A stretch of 7,232 bases of DNA from Candidatus Cloacimonadota bacterium (GTDB lineage Bacteria > Hydrothermota > E44-bin80). Shown here in pieces: positions 1 through 6,653 of the stretch. The translations under genes and the position numbers were made by a program. A model generated the notes under the pieces. That model was not told the DNA's origin. It was given only the letters and a program-made list of their open reading frames with translations, and searched no databases. Where the stretch lies: the NCBI GenBank assembly GCA_004376305.1, contig SOKD01000346.1:1-7232 (forward strand), given 5' to 3'. Positions within the stretch are counted from its first letter, which is position 1; the number at the start of each line of letters is the position of its first letter.

Positions 1-14
1 GTTACTGGATATGA

Positions 15-47
15 AAGGCGGATTTGCATCAATGCCAAATCCGCCTT
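15..47 (-). terminator. Strong hairpin after the last gene, possible terminator
   Basis: AAGGCGGATTTG (15-26) and CAAATCCGCCTT (36-47) form a perfect 12-bp stem with a 9-base loop. The hairpin starts 12 bases past the stop codon of the small membrane protein gene. On the minus strand only a short T run (CCTTTCAT) follows the stem, and on the plus strand only TTGTT, so a classical intrinsic terminator is not fully met. It may act as a weak or bidirectional terminator, or protect the mRNA 3' end. Confidence 0.55.
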
Positions 48-59
48 GTTAGTCCACAA

Positions 60-374
60 CTAAGCTGCTAATAGAGCTGGCAGTAACATACTAAAGTCGC
101 TAACACCGCCCAAAATACCCAATGAAAAGAAAAGTATCCAACAAACACATTGAAGAACAATGAGAATGATGGATATGATGAGCGTCATCTTTCCGAGAGC
201 TTTTTCTTCTTTAGTATCCTTTTTCAGCCAGATGATTCCCAGTATAATACCAACGATGGGGAAAAGTATTGCAAGAATGATAAAGAGTGCCTTCATCCCA
301 CCTGAAACTGTTCCACCAGACGGGGTTGGTCCCGGACTTGTTGGTTCTACAGATTGTTTCTCTTCTTCTCCCAT
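60..374 (-). CDS. Small two-helix membrane protein with Pro/Gly-rich N-terminus
   Basis: A 104-residue protein. Residues 1-26 are acidic, then rich in Pro, Gly, Ser and Thr, and probably disordered. Two transmembrane helices follow at about 29-50 and 63-90, joined by a charged loop (KKDTKEEKALGK). The second helix carries two close cysteines (C76 and C78). The layout resembles small DUF4190-like membrane proteins, which often have a zinc ribbon or Pro-rich arm before two helices; no zinc ribbon is present here. The start is firmly set by a near-ideal ribosome site 7 bases upstream. It is the last gene of the collinear set and is followed 12 bases after its stop by a strong hairpin. I cannot assign a function; it is a real gene judging by the ribosome site, helix pattern and charge distribution. 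Confidence 0.82.
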   Translation of the reverse strand: MGEEEKQSVEPTSPGPTPSGGTVSGGMKALFIILAILFPIVGIILGIIWLKKDTKEEKALGKMTLIISIILIVLQCVCWILFFSLGILGGVSDFSMLLPALLAA

Positions 375-376
375 TT

Positions 377-388
377 GATCACCTCCTT
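377..388 (-). promoter_or_regulatory. Extended Shine-Dalgarno sequence for the small membrane protein
   Basis: On the minus strand the bases AAGGAGGTGATC match twelve consecutive bases complementary to the usual 3' end of bacterial 16S rRNA. The AGGAGG core ends 7 bases before the ATG at 372-374. This fixes the start codon and predicts strong translation initiation compared with the other genes here, whose sites are shorter or absent. Confidence 0.9.
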
Positions 389-412
389 TTAATATTTTGC
401 TAAAAAGACTGT

Positions 413-1075
413 TTACGCATTCAGCAGATGGTGTAGTCTTACAAGCACAGAAAATTCAACAGTTACCATTATAACACAAATTGGGAAAATTAGCAATGAT
501 TTTTTTACAAAATTATTAATATGCATGTAGGACACTATAAAGCTAAAAAAGGTAGCAAACATAAGGAAGTGCAGGGTAAGTATGCCAGCTGTCGTCAAAA
601 AGGAAACCGGATAGAACAGTCCGGTATTATAATGAATTATGATTGCATACAGTGAACCGACAAGAAGGAGGAGGAGTGCCAGCTCATACCAGATGCTGAG
701 CACCGATGCTTCCTTTTTGGGTTCGAATAAATTGTCAATAAGCAGAGGATACATAAAAAAGGGGAGTGAAATTCCAACAAGTAAACCGGAGAGGAGCCTG
801 ATCTCATTTGTTGTTGAACGCAAACCGAGGTATGACGTTAATCCGTCAACTGCCAGGATAATCATGAAAAAAACAAATGTGAATGAAATGTAGGAGACGG
901 GAATGCTATTGCTCTTTCGCCTGTGTGAGAGCAGGATAAAGAACAGAGCGATGATTGAACCAATGTATATCCCGGTATCCCGCGCACAAACGGGCAACTG
1001 TTTTCCATCCATAAAAATACTTCGCTCAGGAAGCTGATGACAAACCGCGAATCCAATATTTTGTATGAATTCCAT
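413..1075 (-). CDS. DUF2085 family six-helix integral membrane protein
   Basis: A 220-residue hydrophobic protein. The N-terminal signature is clear: CHQLPERS (12-19), then DGKQLPVCARDTGIYIG (23-39), which matches the DUF2085 family. A second family-like element is STNEIRLLSGLLVG (87-101) after helix two. I count about six transmembrane segments near residues 34-50, 58-76, 93-116, 127-148, 156-182 and 192-213. The family often has Cys where this protein has Asp33 (CARC versus CARD). C12, H13 and C30 remain and could form a metal or redox site on one membrane face, but that is inference. No biochemical function is established for the family as far as I know. The ATG at 1073-1075 has no recognisable Shine-Dalgarno sequence; it is preferred because the family motif starts only ten residues later and no other start fits. 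Confidence 0.88.
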   Translation of the reverse strand: MEFIQNIGFAVCHQLPERSIFMDGKQLPVCARDTGIYIGSIIALFFILLSHRRKSNSIPVSYISFTFVFFMIILAVDGLTSYLGLRSTTNEIRLLSGLLVGISLPFFMYPLLIDNLFEPKKEASVLSIWYELALLLLLVGSLYAIIIHYNTGLFYPVSFLTTAGILTLHFLMFATFFSFIVSYMHINNFVKKSLLIFPICVIMVTVEFSVLVRLHHLLNA

Positions 1076-1083
1076 AGTTAGCC

Positions 1084-1111
1084 GGGATCAGATAACAGGG
1101 GACAGGTGACG
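1084..1111. repeat. Degenerate 7-base periodic repeat, four units
   Basis: Reading the plus strand, the gap between the DUF5683-like and DUF2085 genes divides into four consecutive heptamers: GGGATCA, GATAACA, GGGGACA, GGTGACG. Position 1 is G and position 6 is C in all four; position 5 is A in three and position 7 is A in three. Such heptameric short tandem repeats occur between genes in several bacterial groups. With only four imperfect units, chance is not excluded. Confidence 0.35.
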
Positions 1112-1120
1112 TACGCGTAA

Positions 1121-1822
1121 TTAGAATTTGTATGTAAAACCAATACCATCAGGTTTAACTTGAATGCCCCATTGCATTTCTTCGATTCTTTTATTGTACC
1201 GGCGCACATTTCGGGAAGATGTAACCGCTCCTGCTAACCTGTTCAATATTGCAAAACCAGTCATAAAAATTGCTCTCTGGTACGTCTCGCGCGTCGCTAT
1301 TCGCATCTTTCTGTAGGTACGGAATTTATTATCCTGTGTCCAGTGCCACGTATCAGAATCAAAATACCCATGTTCCTGAACGTACTGCTGTTGTCTATCA
1401 GTATCTGAAGGAAAGAGCATTCGTGCATCTTCCCAGATATAGGTATTGTATTCTTCACTTGATTGATAAACCTCCACAGCATCGTAGTATTCCTCATCCT
1501 TCCTTGAATGGTTTGCACCGGCACTTTCAAAGGCAAAAAGCATGTAGTTGTCCTTCTGGATATTTCCATAGTACTGAAATCCATAATACCCAAGCCAGAT
1601 CGCAATTTCAGTACCCATAAGCACCTTGCCCGTTCCTTTGTTTCCCGCGTAGAAGTCACCAAGACCTGGTACGATGAGGGAAAACATCATTGCCTTTGGC
1701 ATCGATTTTGGCGGTGGTTTGGTGAATGTACTTCCCAGTACTGGATCTTCAAATTCAGCGATTTCCTTTGAAGAAAGGGAGATGGCAAGCAGGAAAAAGA
1801 GCGATGCAATTACATATTTCAT
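1121..1822 (-). CDS. DUF5683-like exported or membrane protein of unknown function
   Basis: A 233-residue protein with an N-terminal hydrophobic stretch (residues 4-17) that reads as a signal peptide. Then comes a Pro-rich segment and a hydrophobic hairpin, about residues 39-86, containing MMFSLIVPGLGDFYAGNKGTGK. The pattern of basic residue, S-L-x-x-P-G-x-G-x-F-Y and Gly/Lys-rich turn is what I know from DUF5683-type envelope proteins in the FCB group. A polar, acidic and Tyr-rich stretch follows (about 88-180), then one further hydrophobic segment (about 183-200), a basic segment, and a C-terminus GIGFTYKF ending in an aromatic residue, as outer-membrane proteins often do. The start is supported by AAAGGAG 5 bases upstream, which shares bases with the stop codon of the protease gene. 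No catalytic motif is visible. The family assignment is from memory of the motif and moderately sure; no function can be given. Confidence 0.8.
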   Translation of the reverse strand: MKYVIASLFFLLAISLSSKEIAEFEDPVLGSTFTKPPPKSMPKAMMFSLIVPGLGDFYAGNKGTGKVLMGTEIAIWLGYYGFQYYGNIQKDNYMLFAFESAGANHSRKDEEYYDAVEVYQSSEEYNTYIWEDARMLFPSDTDRQQQYVQEHGYFDSDTWHWTQDNKFRTYRKMRIATRETYQRAIFMTGFAILNRLAGAVTSSRNVRRYNKRIEEMQWGIQVKPDGIGFTYKF

Positions 1823-1827
1823 TGCGT

Positions 1828-1834
1828 CTCCTTT
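1828..1834 (-). promoter_or_regulatory. Ribosome binding site overlapping the protease stop codon
   Basis: The minus-strand sequence TAAAGGAGACGCA runs from the protease stop codon (TAA, 1833-1835) into AAAGGAG and then, after 5 bases, the ATG at 1820-1822. Because stop codon and ribosome site share bases, a ribosome ending the protease would sit on the start region of the DUF5683-like gene. Coupling is inferred. Confidence 0.75.
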
Positions 1835-4800
1835 ATTTTACTATTGCGAATTTCTTATTATAAACAACCCGCTGTGTACCTTTTTCAACGGCAACCTGGC
1901 AAATATAGATGCCCGGTGCAATATCCCACAGGTTTACCTCATTTTCATTGAACCCCTCTTCTTTTTTGCCCTGAAATTTTCTCAGGATATCACCCGCAAC
2001 GTTGAAGATTGTCAGAGATACCCCGTCGATATCCTCTCCGAGTAGATAGCGGATCGTACCATGGTTGCCAATAATGGGATTTGGATATACATAGAAGCTC
2101 TCTTTAGAAATAAGTTTTTGCAAAATTATTGTGTTTTCGGGCAGTAGAGACTCAGGATACAGGGCATTATGCTTCGCATCGCGCCGCAAAAAAGACCAGG
2201 TAGCACTGCTCTCTCTGTACAGGGATGGCAGTTTCCACGCATATATTCCTGAATTATCTCCTGCAGCAATAATCTCGGTGTATGGGTCTCCGTCAAGGTT
2301 GACGATGCAGGGGGTGGAGTAGGCTTTTCCTCCGCAGGTAAGCGGAAAGCCTGCGAGTTTTTCTCCTTTATAGTTAAAAGCATGAATTTTTCTATCGAGT
2401 GATCCGATGAGAATATCCACGATGCCATCATCATCGAGGTCACCAAGGGTGATTGAAGACTGAAAACCGAGTGAATCGCCTGAACTGATAGGAAAACCAT
2501 TGAGTAATGAACCGTTTTTATCAAATGCATAAATCTTTGTTCCTGCGGCAATGACAACATCAAGAAAACCATCGCCGTCGAGGTCTGAGATCGCTGGTGT
2601 TGCGTAGAAGGTGGTATCTTTGATTGTTCTGCTCCACTCAATGATTCCTTGCTCATCAATTGAGATGATTTCTCCTCTTCCCGTGGAAACCACGATTTCG
2701 TATATTCCATCTCTATCCATGTCTCCCGCAACTGGCGAGGATGCGGTGAAGCTAAGGCTTTCGGTGAGGATTTGCCAGATAATTTCGCCCTGTGTGTTTA
2801 TCTTATATAAGAGTCCGTCGTTGGTAAATACGAAGAGGTGATCATTGATGAGAATTGGTGTTGACCAGATCCACTGACCGAGCAAAACAGGAAATCCAGC
2901 GATCGGCACAAGGGAGTCCGCTTGAAAGGTGAGCGCATACAGTCGCATATCATCTGAACCAATTATGATATCATCAATACCATCACCATTAATATCGGCA
3001 ATGAGCGGAGTCGTTATAATTGCACCATTGGTCTGGTATGTATCGAGTAAACCTATGTTCGTGCCAATAATGCTGTCTGCCTGCCATACATAAATCAATC
3101 CATTGGTAGCAGCGGAAATAATATCCGTATGACCATCACCATTAATATCGCCTATACCAACCGTTGAATACGTATAGTACCAGTACCCACCACTAATGAA
3201 TTCAGCGACGACTCCCTCAGGATGACCAGTATACGGAGTTCCGTCATAGTTGAATATAAGAAGCCTGCCTGCTATGGTATCGATGGTATCACGGTAACCA
3301 ACGGTGCCGATAATAATCTCCATTGTATCATTGTTATCTAAATCGTACACTATCGGAGAATTGACGTCGAAGCCATCTTTGTGAAATACCGGGAAACCAT
3401 CCTGGCGCCAATTGTATGTTACATCGAATGTCATGATCTCACCGGGTTCTGAAATATTGTGTATCATAAGGTGGCTTTTTCCGCCTGCATTATCATCAGT
3501 ATTTGGTATTGTTGAAGCCGTAAATTTATCGTTAACACCGCCGGAAAAGAAGACATCATGTGGTGTTCCGTAGAAAGTTGCGTTTATGTCATAAACATCA
3601 TAGAATAGTTTCTCAAAATCTTGTACACCATCCGCTTCTTCCATATCGACACCCTTTGGACTTCCCGCGTTGATTGCATTCATGGAGTCATTAAAACCGG
3701 TTTCGACTATGTGCTCATCAATATGCCAGATTGCAAGTCCACCGCTGTTTGCTTCGGGAGGAAGCGATATATCGTAATCATCCACCTGGATCAGCACCGC
3801 CTGTTTCCAGACCCTGAATCCATTAGAATCAACAACAACAGCGTACCCGCCCACCGTGTCGGTATCAGGTGGAAAGGTGTGGAAGGTATCAGGATTCATG
3901 TAGGTATACCTGTTGGCGACGAGAAAGAACTCGTGAGCATTAATGGGAATCTTAACAACCATCGTAGCTGTGGAGTCAAAGATTCCCCGGTACGATACGG
4001 CTATGCCAGTTGTATCATGGTCAACGACAACAGGGTCAATAAATCGAAGTTTGTCGTTTGGGTTTGTATGAGGATGAATGGAATAATTAAAAGTCGCCGC
4101 GTATGCGCAGGTGTGCGGAGGAACAAGGCCGTCGAGGTTCCAGTTTCCGGTTCCCATCAATGCCCATCCTCCAACGCCCATGGTCCTGCCTTGTGTATCG
4201 TAAAGATCAGGCAAGCCTATTTGATGTCCAAATTCATGGGTAAGTCCACCCTGAATAAACGCTGCGAATCCATCCTGTTTTGCAGTCTCACAGTAGAGAA
4301 CTGCATCTGTTATGGTATCTGTTCTATTATTGGCAAAGATTGGCTCACCAAAAAAGTAATCCGCTCCACCTATATATACTGCTGCAAGGTCATAAGGGCT
4401 ATCACCCCAGTCAGTCTGCCACATGCTTCCAGCATGAAAGATGAGGTATGCATCGTAATCAGAAAAATCGATATCCGCCTGTGTATCTGTGTCGGAAACA
4501 GCAATAGCATCCTTGAGCAAATTGAAGAGACCGCTCACAAAATTGTATGGATCTCCGTAGTATGTCATTTTGTGAGGAAGAGTGTATGAAGAATCCTTTT
4601 GCTCAGGAACAAGTTTCCATTCCAACCACAGTTTATGATTTGAATCGTCCCAGTAGTAATTCCTGAGAGCCTCGAGTTGAAAATGGAAATAGAATGAATC
4701 GTGTGCGGGCTCGTACCAGAGATTACGTTCTCCATCTTCATATTCCTGTCCAAAGGATGTATCGGGCTCAAGGTTTATTTTTCCATTCCCGGTTGTCAAT

Positions 4801-5126
4801 GATGTTGAATCTTCAAGGAAATTTAGCCTTAATGCAAGTATCCGGAGTGTTTCTGGTAGCTGCCGTGCCATATCCGGAGTCAATGTTTTCAGGCGTTCGG
4901 CAAATTTCTGTCCGAGAATGTTCCTTCTTGAAGGTCGAGAAATATATAGTTTTGCCAGAGGGTCCCGTTCGAATATCTTCTTTTCCTGGTCAAAAACGTG
5001 TTGTTTGAGTATTCCTGAATCCTGTTTGAGTGATGTAATCCAATGCTGCGTATAGCCAACATTGAAAGTGATTGCACTTATTGTCACAAGAAATATTGCA
5101 ATCTTTGATGCGCTGTATTGCTTCAT
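1833..5126 (-). CDS. Secreted M6-family zinc metalloprotease with FG-GAP propeller and T9SS-type sorting domain
   Basis: A 1097-residue exported protease. Residues 1-26 look like a signal peptide (basic MKQYSASK, then a hydrophobic core). The catalytic region carries HEFGHQIGLPD (297-307), an HExxHxxGxxD zinc site with H297, E298, H301 and probably D307; M324 in the WALMGTGNW stretch could be the Met-turn. EFFLVANR (399-406) and GGLAIWHIDE (462-471) are also M6/immune-inhibitor-A-like. Residues about 575-970 contain eight FG-GAP/VCBS-like units, seven with calcium-loop motifs such as DINGDG and DLDGDG. Residues about 1002-1097 form a C-terminal domain of T9SS type A character (YPNP, IFNVAGDIL, APGIYICQV, final KKFAIVK). 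I chose the ATG at 5126 because GAGGAG lies 5 bases upstream; an in-frame ATG at 5153 would add nine residues but has no ribosome site. The likely role is hydrolysis of extracellular protein at the cell surface or outside; the substrate is unknown. Confidence 0.93.
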   Translation of the reverse strand: MKQYSASKIAIFLVTISAITFNVGYTQHWITSLKQDSGILKQHVFDQEKKIFERDPLAKLYISRPSRRNILGQKFAERLKTLTPDMARQLPETLRILALRLNFLEDSTSLTTGNGKINLEPDTSFGQEYEDGERNLWYEPAHDSFYFHFQLEALRNYYWDDSNHKLWLEWKLVPEQKDSSYTLPHKMTYYGDPYNFVSGLFNLLKDAIAVSDTDTQADIDFSDYDAYLIFHAGSMWQTDWGDSPYDLAAVYIGGADYFFGEPIFANNRTDTITDAVLYCETAKQDGFAAFIQGGLTHEFGHQIGLPDLYDTQGRTMGVGGWALMGTGNWNLDGLVPPHTCAYAATFNYSIHPHTNPNDKLRFIDPVVVDHDTTGIAVSYRGIFDSTATMVVKIPINAHEFFLVANRYTYMNPDTFHTFPPDTDTVGGYAVVVDSNGFRVWKQAVLIQVDDYDISLPPEANSGGLAIWHIDEHIVETGFNDSMNAINAGSPKGVDMEEADGVQDFEKLFYDVYDINATFYGTPHDVFFSGGVNDKFTASTIPNTDDNAGGKSHLMIHNISEPGEIMTFDVTYNWRQDGFPVFHKDGFDVNSPIVYDLDNNDTMEIIIGTVGYRDTIDTIAGRLLIFNYDGTPYTGHPEGVVAEFISGGYWYYTYSTVGIGDINGDGHTDIISAATNGLIYVWQADSIIGTNIGLLDTYQTNGAIITTPLIADINGDGIDDIIIGSDDMRLYALTFQADSLVPIAGFPVLLGQWIWSTPILINDHLFVFTNDGLLYKINTQGEIIWQILTESLSFTASSPVAGDMDRDGIYEIVVSTGRGEIISIDEQGIIEWSRTIKDTTFYATPAISDLDGDGFLDVVIAAGTKIYAFDKNGSLLNGFPISSGDSLGFQSSITLGDLDDDGIVDILIGSLDRKIHAFNYKGEKLAGFPLTCGGKAYSTPCIVNLDGDPYTEIIAAGDNSGIYAWKLPSLYRESSATWSFLRRDAKHNALYPESLLPENTIILQKLISKESFYVYPNPIIGNHGTIRYLLGEDIDGVSLTIFNVAGDILRKFQGKKEEGFNENEVNLWDIAPGIYICQVAVEKGTQRVVYNKKFAIVK

Positions 5127-5131
5127 CCAGT

Positions 5132-5139
5132 CTCCTCTT
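5132..5139 (-). promoter_or_regulatory. Ribosome binding site that decides the protease start
   Basis: AAGAGGAG on the minus strand ends 5 bases before the ATG at 5124-5126. The alternative ATG at 5151-5153 is preceded by GTTATACTCT, which has no Shine-Dalgarno match. Starting at 5126 also puts the basic residues and hydrophobic core directly at the N-terminus, as in a standard signal peptide. Confidence 0.75.
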
Positions 5140-5162
5140 GTTACGAATTTCATAGAGTATAA

Positions 5163-6650
5163 CTATCCTTTTACTCCGTATTCCTTAATTTTATTGTGCA
5201 GAGTTCGCAGGCTGATTCCAAGTATTCGTGCTGCTTCCTTTCTATTGCCTGCAAGACGCTCAATGGTGACCTTGATGAGTGCCTTTTCCATTTCTGATAT
5301 ACTCATCCCATATTTGATATGCGGGAAAGGGGTTTTTGAAATAATCTCGGGAGGAAGGTCATCAACTCCAATCCGATTACTGTTTGACATAACCGTTGCA
5401 TAGGAGATTGCATTTTGCAGTTCTCGTATATTTCCTGGCCACGAATAATCGACCAGGCGCTTCATTGCCTCTCGTGTCATGGTGATATCCCGCGATGGTT
5501 CAATTTGCTTCAGGAAGTAATTCACCAGTAGTGGTATATCCTGACGTCGCTTTCTGAGAGGAGGGATTATTATCTTAACGACTTTCAGGCGATAGAAAAG
5601 GTCATCACGGAAGTTGCCTTTTAGTACTTCTGCATCAAGAGTTTTGTTTGATGCGGAAATAATTCTCACGTTAAGTTTTTTTTCCTTATTATCTCCAAGT
5701 CTTCTGATAGTTCCTTCCTCAAGAAATCTTAAAAGCTTTGTCTGTGTAGAAAGTGGCACTTCACCGATTTCATCAAGGAAGAAGGTTCCATTGTTTGCAT
5801 CTTCCAGGAGTCCCATTTTGTCAGTTTCTGCTCCGGTAAAAGCACCTTTCTTGTAACCAAACAACTCTGATTCAAGAAGTGTTTCAGGAAGGGCACCACA
5901 GTATTGTGCAACAAACTTGTACTTACTTCGTGGACCCAATTCGTGTATGGTTCGCGCAATCAGCTCTTTTCCTGTGCCGCTCTCTCCCTGGAGAAGAACG
6001 GGAACTTCTTTGTCCATAACCTTTTTCACTAATTGCATAACCTTTTTCATTTCAGTGCTGTTACCGATAATATCCTCGTATCCACCGGACAATCTTACTT
6101 GCACCTTCAAGCGCACATTTTCGTTTGAAAGGCTGTTCCGCAGGCGAGCATTCTCGATTGCTATTGCTGCGAGATTTGCAAAAGCGGAAAGGTATGCCAG
6201 ACTGCTTTTGTCAAATATGTTTTTTTGTGTTCGTGCATCCACGTACAGAAGTCCGAGGGAATGTGCTCTGCTGACGAGCGGAACAGCGAGTATGGAGAGG
6301 ATTTTGAACATGATTACGCTATCTGATTTTGAAAATCGCGGGTCACGAAGGGCATTGCTCGTAAGGATTGGTTTTTTCGATGAGAGCACCTTATCGATAA
6401 TTGTCCTTGAGAGCATTGAGGGTTTTTTAATGTTCTTCTTGTCAATATTTCGGGCAACTTTGATTTCAAGGTCATTACCCTCACGAAGCATGAGGAATCC
6501 CCGTTCAGCATTCGTTGTTTTAATGGCAAGGTCCATTATTTTTCCAAGCAGTGTATCAAGATTGGTAATTGCATTGAGGATCTTGCTCACGTGATACAGA
6601 GAGAGCAGTGCGTCTTTCTTTATAAGTTTCTCTATGGTGTCCTTTTTCAT
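5163..6650 (-). CDS. Sigma-54-dependent transcriptional activator, GAF-AAA+-Fis architecture
   Basis: This 495-residue protein is an enhancer-binding activator that uses ATP to remodel sigma-54 RNA polymerase. Domains in order are a GAF sensor (about residues 12-172), a short helical linker, the AAA+ core (about 192-420) and a Fis-type helix-turn-helix (about 453-492). Key motifs are intact: Walker A GESGTGKE (222-229), the sigma-54 contact loop GAFTGA (269-274), Walker B TFFLDE (289-294), FRDDLFYRL with the likely arginine fingers R348 and R354, and WPGNIREL (404-411). There is no phosphoacceptor receiver domain, so it is not a classical two-component response regulator; the GAF domain probably senses a small ligand or redox state, which the sequence cannot identify. 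The ATG at 6648-6650 lies 3 bases after the upstream stop and has no Shine-Dalgarno sequence, which suggests translational coupling. Family assignment is very firm; signal and targets are unknown. Confidence 0.96.
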   Translation of the reverse strand: MKKDTIEKLIKKDALLSLYHVSKILNAITNLDTLLGKIMDLAIKTTNAERGFLMLREGNDLEIKVARNIDKKNIKKPSMLSRTIIDKVLSSKKPILTSNALRDPRFSKSDSVIMFKILSILAVPLVSRAHSLGLLYVDARTQKNIFDKSSLAYLSAFANLAAIAIENARLRNSLSNENVRLKVQVRLSGGYEDIIGNSTEMKKVMQLVKKVMDKEVPVLLQGESGTGKELIARTIHELGPRSKYKFVAQYCGALPETLLESELFGYKKGAFTGAETDKMGLLEDANNGTFFLDEIGEVPLSTQTKLLRFLEEGTIRRLGDNKEKKLNVRIISASNKTLDAEVLKGNFRDDLFYRLKVVKIIIPPLRKRRQDIPLLVNYFLKQIEPSRDITMTREAMKRLVDYSWPGNIRELQNAISYATVMSNSNRIGVDDLPPEIISKTPFPHIKYGMSISEMEKALIKVTIERLAGNRKEAARILGISLRTLHNKIKEYGVKG

Positions 6651-6653
6651 ATA

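Noticed and set aside
377..390. Plus-strand sequence GATCACCTCCTT resembling the 3' end of 16S rRNA
   Set aside because: Nothing upstream on the plus strand resembles rRNA. On the minus strand the same bases sit at exact ribosome-site distance from an ATG, so it is a Shine-Dalgarno sequence.
1112..1119. Palindrome TACGCGTA as an operator
   Set aside because: It is an isolated 8-base palindrome with no second copy in the window; not enough to support a binding site.
2126..2731. A 201-codon frame on the minus strand overlapping the protease in another frame
   Set aside because: The protease frame here encodes the regular FG-GAP units and start of the sorting domain; the alternative frame is Ser/Pro-rich without structure.
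3621..4589. A 322-codon open frame on the plus strand
   Set aside because: It lies entirely antisense to the protease catalytic region, has no ribosome site or domain pattern, and its composition is that of a shadow frame. The minus-strand protein there carries the HEFGH and other family motifs.
5156..5161. TATACT on the minus strand as a -10 box before the protease gene
   Set aside because: No matching -35 hexamer is present at about 17 bases upstream (GGAATA there), and one short AT-rich hexamer is expected by chance.
5917..6594. A 225-codon open frame on the plus strand
   Set aside because: It is antisense to the GAF and early AAA+ region of the sigma-54 activator, rich in Ser, Arg and Phe as antisense frames often are, with no recognisable family.
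5163..6650. Reading the activator as a two-component response regulator
   Set aside because: The N-terminal 170 residues match a GAF domain and lack the acidic pocket, phosphoacceptor Asp and Lys pattern of a receiver domain.
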